The translations under genes were made by a program, and so were the position numbers. This document shows, one piece after another, positions 53,624 to 61,533 of a DNA stretch of 64,000 nucleotides (position 1 is its first letter; each line of letters starts with the position of its first letter). Source of the DNA: Mangrovimicrobium sediminis (GTDB taxonomy: Bacteria > Pseudomonadota > Gammaproteobacteria > Pseudomonadales > Halieaceae); assembly GCF_004745945.1 (NCBI RefSeq), contig NZ_SRLE01000001.1:291353-355352 (forward strand). Direction: 5' to 3'. Below the pieces are notes generated by a model. That model had not been told where the DNA came from. It did no database searches and worked only from the letters and a program-made list of their open reading frames with translations.

Positions 53624-54259
53624 ATGCAACTGCGCAACACCCTGGTTCCGTTCGTCGTCGCAACGGCGATCATCGCGCTCGCGCCCGTGGTGGCCAATGC
53701 GGGCACCCTGACCCTCAACGGCGAACTGCTGCCGGGCACGGACCCTTGGTGGTACCGCCCGCTTACGCCTGGCGACACCGACGGTAACTACACCGAGCAG
53801 GGAACCTGCGCGGCCCTCGATGTTGACCCCGATCCAGTGCCGTACCACATCTGGGAATTCCACGTCACCGAGGCGGGCCTGTATGACATCACCATGACCC
53901 CGGATGACCCCGGCACCGACGGCCAGCTGGTCCTTTACGGTCCGGGCGCGCCGTATCCCGGCGAGTTCGGCGACACGGCCTGCCTGGGAAATATCGACGA
54001 CGCCGCGACAGGCGAGTCCTGCTGTCCGACGCTGTCACTCGACCTCGAGGCGGGCGTCACCTATACCCTGGTCGTCACCACCTACGACGACGACGAGAGC
54101 GGTCCCTACGCGGTCGTGATCGCGGGTCCCGGCAGCATCTCTACCGACCCGCTGCGCGGCCCTGAAGCGGTCCCCGCCGCACCCTACTGGTTGCTGGCCG
54201 GCCTCGCTGCGGTGCTGGGGGCGGTGGCGTCCGTCAGGTTGCGCCGGCGTACGGACTAG
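53624..54259 (+). CDS. Secreted protein with C-terminal membrane tail resembling a CTERM sorting signal
   Basis: 211 residues from ATG 53624. Signal peptide FVVATAIIALAPVVANA. The mature part has acidic, Gly/Pro-rich beta structure (ITMTPDDPGTDGQLVLYGPG, LDLEAGVTYTLVVTTYDDDE) like a PPC-type or Ig-like domain, with Cys pairs (TACLGN, ESCCPT). The C-terminus is VPAAPYWLLAGLAAVLGAVA followed by RLRRR: short motif, helix and basic tail, as in IPTL/PEP-CTERM-type proteins. Together with the 996-residue protein at 20808 it suggests that an exosortase-type system exists elsewhere in the genome. No known domain is certain. Confidence 0.7.
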   Translation: MQLRNTLVPFVVATAIIALAPVVANAGTLTLNGELLPGTDPWWYRPLTPGDTDGNYTEQGTCAALDVDPDPVPYHIWEFHVTEAGLYDITMTPDDPGTDGQLVLYGPGAPYPGEFGDTACLGNIDDAATGESCCPTLSLDLEAGVTYTLVVTTYDDDESGPYAVVIAGPGSISTDPLRGPEAVPAAPYWLLAGLAAVLGAVASVRLRRRTD

Positions 54260-54262
54260 CGA

Positions 54263-55258
54263 CTAGGCAAATTCCTCGGTATCCACGTTGGCGCGCATGG
54301 CCTCGCCATAGCGGTGCCCAACCACCGTTTCCTGGTTGATCAGCGCGTCGAGTTCCGCAAGCACCGCCGCCGGCGGCTGCCAGTCCCAGCGCGCGATGTT
54401 CTCTTCCATGTGCGCCATGCGCCCGGTGCCGGGGATGGTGACCACGTGATCACCGCGTGACAACACCCAAGCCAGGGCGAGCTGGGCGGGTGTTACCCCC
54501 TGCCCTTCCGCAATGGCGTTAAAGGCGTCGACCAGGGCGAGGTTGCGCGGCCAGTTCTGCGCGGAAAAACGCGGCATGCCGGCGCGAAAATCGTTCTCTT
54601 CCATCTGCGCGGGGTCGCGCAGGCCGTCGGCCAGTACCCCGCGGCCGAGGGGCGAGAACGCCACCAGCGTGGTGCCCAACTCAGCGCAGGCTTCGCTCAC
54701 CCCCAGTTCCGGGTTGCGCGTCCACAGCGAGTACTCGTTCTGCACGGCTGCCACCGGGTGCTCGGCGGCGGCCCGGCGCAGGGTGGCGGCGGAAACCTCG
54801 GACAGGCCGATGCCGCCGATCTTGCCCTCGCGCATCAGGTCCGCCAGGGCGCCGACGGATTCCTCGACCGGCACGTCATAATCGTGGCGGTGCAGGTAGT
54901 ACAGGTCGATGTGGTCGGTCTGCAGCAGCTTCAGCGAAATCTCGCAGGCCTCGCGCAGTTTCTCCGGCCGGCAGTCGACGCGGCGCACACCGTCCTCGTA
55001 GAAGATGCCGGTCTTCGAGGCCAGGTAGAAGCGCTGGCGCATGCCCTTGAGTGCATTGCCGATGAGCTCCTCGTTGTGGCCCATGCCGTACAGGCGCGCG
55101 GTATCCAGGTGGTCGTAGCCGAGGTCCAGGGCGCGGTGCAGAATGGCCGCGCCCTCCTCGTCCGAGGGCTGGCGGCCGTAGGCGAAGGACAGCGACATGC
55201 AGCCAAAGCCCACCGGGCACACCTCGCGGCCGCCGAGTTTGCGTTTGCCGATGCTCAT
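54263..55258 (-). CDS. Aldo/keto reductase
   Basis: 331 residues. VCPVGFGCMSLSFAYGRQPS, LDTARLYGMGHNEELIGNAL (Asp and Tyr), LASKTGIFYEDG (Lys), DLYYLHRHDYDVPVEESVGA (His), QNEYSLWTR and AFSPLGRGVLADGLRD cover the complete AKR barrel; VTIPGTGRMAHMEENIARWD is the NADP site. Its ATG overlaps the stop of the upstream molybdopterin oxidoreductase gene (ATGA), so the two are translationally coupled. The substrate is unknown. Confidence 0.92.
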   Translation of the reverse strand: MSIGKRKLGGREVCPVGFGCMSLSFAYGRQPSDEEGAAILHRALDLGYDHLDTARLYGMGHNEELIGNALKGMRQRFYLASKTGIFYEDGVRRVDCRPEKLREACEISLKLLQTDHIDLYYLHRHDYDVPVEESVGALADLMREGKIGGIGLSEVSAATLRRAAAEHPVAAVQNEYSLWTRNPELGVSEACAELGTTLVAFSPLGRGVLADGLRDPAQMEENDFRAGMPRFSAQNWPRNLALVDAFNAIAEGQGVTPAQLALAWVLSRGDHVVTIPGTGRMAHMEENIARWDWQPPAAVLAELDALINQETVVGHRYGEAMRANVDTEEFA

Positions 55259-57423
55259 GTAGCGCTCTCCTGTTTGGCGATGTTGACGGGAATGCCGGAA
55301 AACCGCGGCATGAAGTTGATCGGTTCCAGCCAGGTCTCCAGCGAGGTCAGCTCCCCGGTAAAACTGCCGCGTCGCTCGATGCTACCAGCTTCCCGGACCA
55401 GGCCGCCGAACATGTGACTCATGGAAACAACGCCGCGCCGCACGCCGGACTCGGCGCGCACCACGCCAGAGATGCTGCCGTCCTCGGAGGCGATGGTGAC
55501 GCGCTCGCCCTCGACAATACCTTCCGCCGCCATGTCCTCGGGATTCATGCTGGCCCAGTTTTCCGGGTATTTGTCGCGGGTGCGGTCGGCGTCACGATAG
55601 GCGCTGTTCATGGTCTCCAGCAGGCGACGGCAGGTGAGCTGGTAGGCAAAGCGCGAGTCGGGTTCCTCCGCCAGCAGCGCCGCGAGTTCGGCGACGATGT
55701 CCGGCGGGCAGAGTTCCAGACGGCCGCTGGCACCCTCCGGCGCGGACTGCACGAATTGCGGCTCGATCTCCGGGCGCACGCCGCCGGGGTTGTCACGCAG
55801 GGCCTCGAAGGGCACGCGGCTCTTCTGGCACAGGAAGCGGATCATCGCCTCGGGGTCCGGCGGGGAGTCCGGGTCGGTACCCAGCTCCATGCCCTCTTTG
55901 ATAGCCGCGTAGTCGAGACCGTAGTTCCAGTATTTCAGGGTCAGCGGCACGCTCATGCGCGCGGCCACCGCCCAGAAGAATTCCCAGTCGTGGATCACGT
56001 CCCCGGGCGCGGGAACCACCGGCGCCGCGTACTGGGCGAAGGCCTCGGGGTACAGCGCATCGCCGGGAATGCTCAGGTCGTGGCGCTCGTAGGGCTGCGA
56101 TGTGGCCATCACGTAGTGGGACAACTCGCAGGTCTCGTTCATGCGCGCATCCAGCGAGACCAGCAGTTCCAGCTCCTCGAAGGCGGGTACTGCGCGGGCC
56201 GGGTCGCCCAGGCCCATGACCGGGTTGCCGCCAAAGGAGATGAGCGCGCGGATGCGCTCCTCGCCGGGCTCGGTGATCTCGCGCGGCAGCAGCGCGGTGG
56301 GGAATTCGCCGAAGATCTTGCCGACATCCGCGGTGCGACACTTCACACCGGACTCCCAGCTGCGCGTGGGCGACACCGCCATCTCCACGCAGGGCTTGGG
56401 GTTCAGGGTGCCGGGGTTGTACAGGCGGTCGCCGGCGCGCTTGTAGCCGCCGACCAGCGCGTTGACCACCTCGATCATATGGTCGTTGAGGTTGGAGTGG
56501 GCGGACATGGATGGCCCGGCGCCGCTGCCGACGAAGGGGCGTTTGGCGGCGCCGATCCACTGCGCGGCGAGTTCGATCTCCTCAACGGTGATATCCGCGC
56601 GCCGCGCCGCCAGTTCCGGCGTGAACGGCGCCACCGCCTCGCGCAGCGCGTCCAGCTGGCTGGCGAAGCGGTCACAGAAATCATGATTGTAGGTGCCATC
56701 ACGCAGCAGGATGTGCGCGATGGCAGCGAAGATCGCGGCATCGTGGCCGGGCTTCGGCTGGATGACGAGATCGGCGAAACGCGCGGTCTCGTTGCGCCGG
56801 GGGTCGATGACGATCAGCTTCGCGCCGCGCGCGCGGGCCGCTGCAAACGCGCGTCCCGGTGCACCGCTCTCCCCCGGACCAAACGGAAAGGTCTGGTGGC
56901 TGACCACCGGGTTGTTGCCCACCAGCACGCCGAGATCGACGTCGCGAAAACTCGGCTTGCCACTGGCCATCACACCGAGGCGGCCCATGGTCACCCACTT
57001 GGCCGACTGGTCGATGGTCATGGTGGAGAAAAAGTTCGGGCTGTCGATGGCGGCAACCAGGGCGCGCTCGAGCAGGCCGCCGAGCACACTGCGGTAGGCG
57101 CCGGTGCCATGGTAGACAGCGATTGAGCGCGGGCCATACTGCGCCAGCAGGTCGCGCAGTTTTGCGCCGATCTCGTCCAGCGCCTGGCGCGTGGCGATAG
57201 GTGCGAAACTGCCGTCTTCGCCGCGTTTGTAATGCTGCGTCAGGCGCTGCTCGGCGCCGTTGTGAAAGTCGATGCTGGCCAGGCCCTTGGGACACATGTA
57301 GCCGCCGTAGGGCGAGGTCGAGCCGTCGGCGACCACGCCGGTGATGCGGTCGTCATCGACGGTGACTTCCAGGGCACACAGGGCGCCGCAGTTGCGGCAG
57401 AAGGTCTTGGCGGTGTGGGTCAC
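55255..57423 (-). CDS. Molybdopterin-dependent oxidoreductase (DMSO reductase superfamily)
   Basis: 722 residues from GTG 57423, preceded by GGGAGA; the frame extends upstream without family sequence. Residues 8-45 bind a [4Fe-4S] cluster: CRNCGALCALEV then GGYMCPKG. The molybdopterin domain follows: SIAVYHGTGAYRS, GVLVGNNPVVSH, KLIVIDPRRNETARFADLVI and KPGHDAAIFAAIAHILLRDG. LISFGGNPVMGLGDPARAVP, and a C-terminal molydop_binding domain (AEGIVEGERVTIASEDGSIS). No signal peptide or Tat motif, so it is cytoplasmic. No electron-transfer subunit is adjacent; the substrate is unknown. Confidence 0.9.
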   Translation of the reverse strand: MTHTAKTFCRNCGALCALEVTVDDDRITGVVADGSTSPYGGYMCPKGLASIDFHNGAEQRLTQHYKRGEDGSFAPIATRQALDEIGAKLRDLLAQYGPRSIAVYHGTGAYRSVLGGLLERALVAAIDSPNFFSTMTIDQSAKWVTMGRLGVMASGKPSFRDVDLGVLVGNNPVVSHQTFPFGPGESGAPGRAFAAARARGAKLIVIDPRRNETARFADLVIQPKPGHDAAIFAAIAHILLRDGTYNHDFCDRFASQLDALREAVAPFTPELAARRADITVEEIELAAQWIGAAKRPFVGSGAGPSMSAHSNLNDHMIEVVNALVGGYKRAGDRLYNPGTLNPKPCVEMAVSPTRSWESGVKCRTADVGKIFGEFPTALLPREITEPGEERIRALISFGGNPVMGLGDPARAVPAFEELELLVSLDARMNETCELSHYVMATSQPYERHDLSIPGDALYPEAFAQYAAPVVPAPGDVIHDWEFFWAVAARMSVPLTLKYWNYGLDYAAIKEGMELGTDPDSPPDPEAMIRFLCQKSRVPFEALRDNPGGVRPEIEPQFVQSAPEGASGRLELCPPDIVAELAALLAEEPDSRFAYQLTCRRLLETMNSAYRDADRTRDKYPENWASMNPEDMAAEGIVEGERVTIASEDGSISGVVRAESGVRRGVVSMSHMFGGLVREAGSIERRGSFTGELTSLETWLEPINFMPRFSGIPVNIAKQESAT

Positions 57424-57605
57424 GCGCGCTCTCCCGGCTGTTGCGTTGTCGTTATAGTGAGGTGTCGTGCTGCCCGGCAAACCGGGCACGCCAGTATAGA
57501 CAAGGCGCAGCGACGCGGGCAAAAACCCGCGTTTCAGGGGTCCGGTGTTTCAGGGGCCTGGTAAAAGTGACGATAAAAGGTGCGGATAGAACGTGCCGGT
57601 AGAAC

Positions 57606-57621
57606 GTGCGCTATAGCGCAC
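57606..57621. repeat. Perfect 16-bp palindrome
   Basis: GTGCGCTATAGCGCAC, followed at 57623 by GCCGGG-CTACA-CCCGGC and a further GGCAGG/CCTGCC stem. It lies in the 231-base gap between the sulfotransferase stop and the oxidoreductase start (both minus strand), so it may be a terminator of the first or an operator of the second. Confidence 0.6.
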
Positions 57622-57654
57622 CGCCGGGCTACACCCGGCAGGCGCCCTGCCGGA

Positions 57655-58809
57655 TCAACCCTCGACAGCGACGTCGTAGCGGCTGAGGTAGCGCTCGAAC
57701 ACCGGCCGCACGGTTTCCGGCGTAAGGCCGAACTCCGCCAGCTTGTACTCGTGCTTGCCGAACTTGGTCTGCGGGTTGTCGTCCAGCCAGGCCTGCATAC
57801 CGGCTTGCGCCTCGGCGGTAAACTCGTCGCCCAGCGCGGCGTACAGCTTGCGCATGGTGGCGATGGGGTCGGTGGTCAGCTCCGCGTAGTGCACATCGAC
57901 GATGCGCTCCTCGCCGAGTCTCTCGCGCGTATCCATGATGCGGTCCGCGTGCAGCTGCGCCTGGTACAGGCAGTTCTGGCCGATGAAGTCCTTGTCCTTG
58001 GCGCCGCCGGCAAAGCTGTTGTGGGCCAGGGAGATGATGCTGCAGAAGGAGCCGGTGGCGGTCAGCGGGTCGCGGTGGGTCCACACCAGGCGCGCGTCCG
58101 GGTAGACCTTGAGCAGGGTGTCCAGCCACAGGGCGTGGGACGGCATTTTAAGGTTCCAGGTGCCGGGGGCTTCGGACTGCAGCAGTTGCAGGAACTGCTT
58201 GTGGTACTCGTAGGCCGAGGTCATGTCGGTCTCGAACAGCCAGTCGCGATAGCCCAGCAGTTTGCCGCGGGATTCCCACATCAGCGTCTTGAAATCGTTG
58301 GCCATGATGAACACGCACTCGTTCGGGTAGATCGCCGAGCCGCGGTAGTACTTGCCCATCTCCGGCATCGCCTCGAGCATTTTCTTTTCCATCTCGAGAC
58401 GGGCCAGGGCGCGCGGGTCGGTGGTCAGGGTGGCGCTGGTGGCCGGCGGTACCGGGTCGTCGATCTCCCAGGTCAGCGGCGAGCGGCGCGCCGGGTCCGC
58501 GGCCAGCAGGTTGCTGAGCAAGGTGGTGCCGGTGCGCGGGATACCGAACACGAATACCGGGCGCTCGATGGGGCGCTCCAGCAGTTGCGGGTGGCGGGCG
58601 AGGAAATCGGTGGTCTTCAGGCGCGTGGCCAGGGCCTGGATCACACTGCCCTTCATGCGCTCGACCGCCTGCTCCGGCGCACCCTGGGCGTTGAAGCCGT
58701 CGACCAGGATATCCAGCCCCTCGCGGTAGCTGTCGCTGTCGAAGGTCTCCAGGCCGGTGGCCGCGCGGGCCTGCTCGATCAGTTGGTCTACTACGATGGT
58801 CTGCGTCAT
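57655..58809 (-). CDS. Sulfotransferase-family protein, long form
   Basis: 384 residues from ATG 58809. RPVFVFGIPRTGTTLLSNLL (about residue 84) is the 5'-phosphosulfate-binding loop, LVWTHRDPLTATGSFCSIIS the 3'-phosphate-binding region, and the C-terminal NPQTKFGKHEYKLAEFGL (N-P-x(6)-H-x-Y) motif is typical of the Sulfotransfer_3 group common in actinobacteria and marine gammaproteobacteria. It would sulfate an unknown, probably lipid-like, alcohol. Its size and sequence differ from the small sulfotransferase at 9178-9825. Confidence 0.9.
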   Translation of the reverse strand: MTQTIVVDQLIEQARAATGLETFDSDSYREGLDILVDGFNAQGAPEQAVERMKGSVIQALATRLKTTDFLARHPQLLERPIERPVFVFGIPRTGTTLLSNLLAADPARRSPLTWEIDDPVPPATSATLTTDPRALARLEMEKKMLEAMPEMGKYYRGSAIYPNECVFIMANDFKTLMWESRGKLLGYRDWLFETDMTSAYEYHKQFLQLLQSEAPGTWNLKMPSHALWLDTLLKVYPDARLVWTHRDPLTATGSFCSIISLAHNSFAGGAKDKDFIGQNCLYQAQLHADRIMDTRERLGEERIVDVHYAELTTDPIATMRKLYAALGDEFTAEAQAGMQAWLDDNPQTKFGKHEYKLAEFGLTPETVRPVFERYLSRYDVAVEG

Positions 58810-58937
58810 GCTGGCTACCCCGACGATTATTGTGTGTGCGGCGCGCGACCGGGTGTTCCGGTGCACGGGCCCGGAAAACGGGCGCCGACATCTTGGCACG
58901 AAGGCCGGGCGGGGAACAACGGCGGGGGGTGTCGAGA

Positions 58938-58962
58938 GCCGGCCAGCCCGTCGCGGGCCGGC
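58938..58962 (-). terminator. GC-rich hairpin downstream of the SDR gene
   Basis: GCCGGCC and GGCCGGC enclose an 11-base loop, 69 bases beyond the SDR stop on the minus strand. There is no strong T-run, so termination is only probable. Confidence 0.4.
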
Positions 58963-59030
58963 CTATGTGTTGCCTGGGTGTGCTGACTGGGTGTGGAACG
59001 AGGCGCGCGCTCAGCGCAGGGGCATGCGGC

Positions 59031-59810
59031 TCAGCGCGGCTGCATGCGAATGGCGCCGTCAAGGCGCACGGTTTCACCGTTGATATAGCCATTGCGGATC
59101 ATTTCCAGTGCCATGCTGGCATATTCGGAAGCGTCGCCGAGGCGCTTGGGGAACGGCACCATGCCGCCCAGGGCCTCGAGCATCTCCGGCGTGGCGCGGG
59201 ACATGGCCGGGGTGTTGAAGATGCCGGGCTGGATAGTGTTGATACGGATACCCTCGCGGGACAGGTCGCGGGCGATGGTCAGGGTCATGCCGACGATGGC
59301 GGCCTTGGCGGCGGAGTACGCGGCCTGGCCCATCTGGCCCTCGGTGGCAGCGGCGGAGGCGGTGTTGATGCACACGCCGCGCTCGCCGTCGACCGGCTCC
59401 AGGGTCATCATGCCCGCGGCGGCGCGGGTGATGCAGCGGAAGGTGCCCACGGTGTTGAGCTTCAGCACCCACTCGAACTGGTCCGAGGGGAAGATATTGA
59501 TCTCGCCGGTTTTCTTGTCGCGGCGCGCGGTGGGAATGGCGTTGCCGCCGCCGGCGCAGCAGATCAGCGCGCGCTCCTGGCCGTTGGCCTCGCGCGCCTT
59601 GGCGAAGGCGGCGTCCACGCTCTCGTCGGAGAGCACGTCGCACTGGCAGAAGATGGCGCCGGTCTCGGCCGCGGCGGCCTCGCCACTCTCCGGGTTGAGG
59701 TCGAAGATCGCGACCTTCACCCCGGCTTCGCGCAGCGCCTTCACCGAGGCCAGCCCGAGGCCTGAGGCGCCGCCGGTAACAATCGCCGCCATCGTGGAAT
59801 CTATTTTCAT
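59031..59810 (-). CDS. Short-chain dehydrogenase, 3-hydroxyacyl-CoA dehydrogenase type II-like
   Basis: 259 residues from ATG 59810, with GGAGAG upstream. AAIVTGGASGLGLASVKALR (TGxxxGxG), VAIFDLNPESGEAAAAETGA (Asp selecting NAD), CCAGGGNA in place of NNAG, catalytic Ser in INTASAAATEGQMGQ and Tyr/Lys in AAYSAAKAAIVGMTL. The TASAAATEGQxGQAAYSASK pattern is that of HSD10-like 3-hydroxyacyl-CoA dehydrogenases. It diverges from the CoA-transferase/acyl-CoA synthetase operon and probably works in the same acyl-CoA pathway. Confidence 0.9.
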   Translation of the reverse strand: MKIDSTMAAIVTGGASGLGLASVKALREAGVKVAIFDLNPESGEAAAAETGAIFCQCDVLSDESVDAAFAKAREANGQERALICCAGGGNAIPTARRDKKTGEINIFPSDQFEWVLKLNTVGTFRCITRAAAGMMTLEPVDGERGVCINTASAAATEGQMGQAAYSAAKAAIVGMTLTIARDLSREGIRINTIQPGIFNTPAMSRATPEMLEALGGMVPFPKRLGDASEYASMALEMIRNGYINGETVRLDGAIRMQPR

Positions 59811-59913
59811 TTTAGGTCTCTCCAGTACTATAAAAGGCGAGGCTGCAAGGGCCTCGAAGCGAGGGCAAACTGTTATACAGCAGCGATGAAAACTATGCAA
59901 AAACTCATCGATC

Positions 59914-59921
59914 TGTATAAT
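59914..59921 (+). promoter_or_regulatory. Candidate -10 element of the CoA-transferase operon promoter
   Basis: TGTATAAT with an exact TATAAT, 34 bases before the CoA-transferase ATG, in the 144-base divergent region. No clear -35 box is seen, so the assignment is tentative. Confidence 0.35.
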
Positions 59922-59954
59922 TCCGGACCGCGACAATAATTCGGAGAAGGATCA

Positions 59955-61181
59955 ATGGCGAAGGTCATGCAGGGGGTTAGAATCCTCGAGGTAGCACAAT
60001 TCACCTACGTTCCCGCGGCCGGCGCGATTCTCGCCGACTGGGGTGCCGACGTAATCAAGGTCGAGCACCCGGAGCGCGGCGACACCCAGCGTGGCTTCGT
60101 CAACCTCGGCGGCATCAAGGTCAACCCCAAGCGCAGCCCGTTCGTCGAACACCCCAACCGCGGCAAGCGCAGCGTGGGCATCGACATCTCCAAGCCCGAG
60201 GGCATGGCCGTCATCTACGAACTGGCCAAGACCGCCGACGTGTTCCTCACCAACTACCGCCCGAGCCAGCGCCAGCGCATGAAGTTCGACGTGGAACACA
60301 TCCGCGCGGTCAACCCGAACATCATCTACGCCCGCGGCAGCGCCTACGGCGACAAGGGCCCCGAGCGCGACACCGGCGGCTTTGACGGCACCGCTTTCTG
60401 GAACCGCAGCGGCCTGGCCGACACGTTCACCCCGAAGGAACTGGACGGCCCGCTGAACCAGGCGATCCCCGCCTTCGGCGACTCCATCGGCGCCATGTTC
60501 ATCGCCGGCGGCATCTCCGCCGCCCTGTTCCACCGCGAACGCACCGGCGAGGCGGTGGAGATGGACGTCTCCCTGCTGAGCACCGCCTGGTGGGCGGCAG
60601 GTACCTCCATCGACATGGGCCTGGACTGCGGCCATGTGATGCACAACGGCATGCCGCGCTCCGGCGGCAACCCGGGCAACCCGCTGATGGGTAACTATCG
60701 CACCGAGGACGGCGGCACCATCAACATGTGCACGCTGACCCCCGGCCCGCACATCAAAAACTTCTTCGAGCACATCGGCCGCCCGGACATGGCCGAGGAC
60801 GAGCGTTTCTCAACCCCCGAGGCGCTGATGCAGAACTGGGAAGCGGCCAGCGTGGAAATCAACGCGGCCTTCGGTTCCAAGCCCTTCCTGTACTGGCGCG
60901 AGCACCTGAAGACCTACAGCGGCCAGTGGGCGCCGGTACAGAGCCTGATGGACCTGACCACCGACGAGCAGGCCCTGGCCAACGACATGCTGTTCGAGGT
61001 CGAGGCCGCCGACGGTGGCGACCCGATCAAGCTGGTGCGCGGCCCGGTGCAGTTCAACCACGAACCGGTGGTCACCACCCGCGCCCCGGAAGCCTCCGAG
61101 CACACCGAACTGGTGCTCATGGAGATGGGCATGGAGTGGGAGCAGATCGAAAAGCTCAAGGAAAAAGGCGCGATCGCCTGA
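59955..61181 (+). CDS. CaiB/BaiF-type (family III) CoA-transferase
   Basis: 408 residues, normal family order. VRILEVAQFTYVPAAGAILA, WGADVIKVEHPERGDTQRGF, GKRSVGIDISKPEGMAVIYE and LTNYRPSQRQRMKFDVEHIR form the first domain; IIYARGSAYGDKGPERDTGG follows. The Asp in AFGDSIGAMFIAGGISAALF is the likely thioester-forming residue. It transfers CoA between carboxylic acids, as in carnitine, bile-acid or oxalate metabolism. It is first gene of an operon with a small Cys protein (51-base gap) and an acyl-CoA synthetase. Confidence 0.93.
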   Translation: MAKVMQGVRILEVAQFTYVPAAGAILADWGADVIKVEHPERGDTQRGFVNLGGIKVNPKRSPFVEHPNRGKRSVGIDISKPEGMAVIYELAKTADVFLTNYRPSQRQRMKFDVEHIRAVNPNIIYARGSAYGDKGPERDTGGFDGTAFWNRSGLADTFTPKELDGPLNQAIPAFGDSIGAMFIAGGISAALFHRERTGEAVEMDVSLLSTAWWAAGTSIDMGLDCGHVMHNGMPRSGGNPGNPLMGNYRTEDGGTINMCTLTPGPHIKNFFEHIGRPDMAEDERFSTPEALMQNWEAASVEINAAFGSKPFLYWREHLKTYSGQWAPVQSLMDLTTDEQALANDMLFEVEAADGGDPIKLVRGPVQFNHEPVVTTRAPEASEHTELVLMEMGMEWEQIEKLKEKGAIA

Positions 61182-61232
61182 TCGAACGCGCCACAAGACT
61201 TACTCACCACAGTCAGCAGTAACGAGAAAACT

Positions 61233-61523
61233 ATGAAACCTGGAACAAAACTGAAGAGCGCGGTGTGCGACACCGAAGTCATGGTCATCCGCGGCAGCGA
61301 CGCCAGCGTCGAGTGCGGCGGTGCGCCGATGGTCGATGAAAAACCCGCCGAGCCGGGCGCCCTGGACGACGCCTTCGCCGAAGGCACCGCAATGGGCAAG
61401 CGCTACGTCGATGAAGCTGGCAGCGTGGAGCTGCTGTGCGTCAAGGCCGGCAAAGGTTCCCTGGCCATCGATGGCGTGATCCTGAAAACCAAGGACGCCA
61501 AATCCCTGCCCTCTTCCGACTGA
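61233..61523 (+). CDS. Small cysteine-containing protein linked to acyl-CoA synthetase
   Basis: 96 residues. KLKSAVCDTEVMVIRGSDAS, VECGGAPMV and SVELLCVKAGKGSLAIDGVI carry three cysteines on beta-rich sequence. Similar small proteins with the SAVCxTEVxVxR and CGGxPM pattern occur beside acyl-CoA synthetases in actinobacteria and marine bacteria, as I recall the family; it has no assigned function. Metal binding or a structural role is possible. It sits ten bases before the synthetase start, so translation is likely linked. Confidence 0.7.
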   Translation: MKPGTKLKSAVCDTEVMVIRGSDASVECGGAPMVDEKPAEPGALDDAFAEGTAMGKRYVDEAGSVELLCVKAGKGSLAIDGVILKTKDAKSLPSSD

Positions 61524-61533
61524 ACTCCCCGCG

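Noticed and set aside
40000..54300. Integrase or phage genes that would define a mobile island
   Set aside because: No tyrosine or serine recombinase, relaxase or phage structural gene is seen, so the block is described only as accessory-like.
55414..57126. A 570-codon + strand frame opposite the molybdopterin oxidoreductase
   Set aside because: GC-driven shadow with low-complexity Arg/Ala/Gly composition and no motifs.
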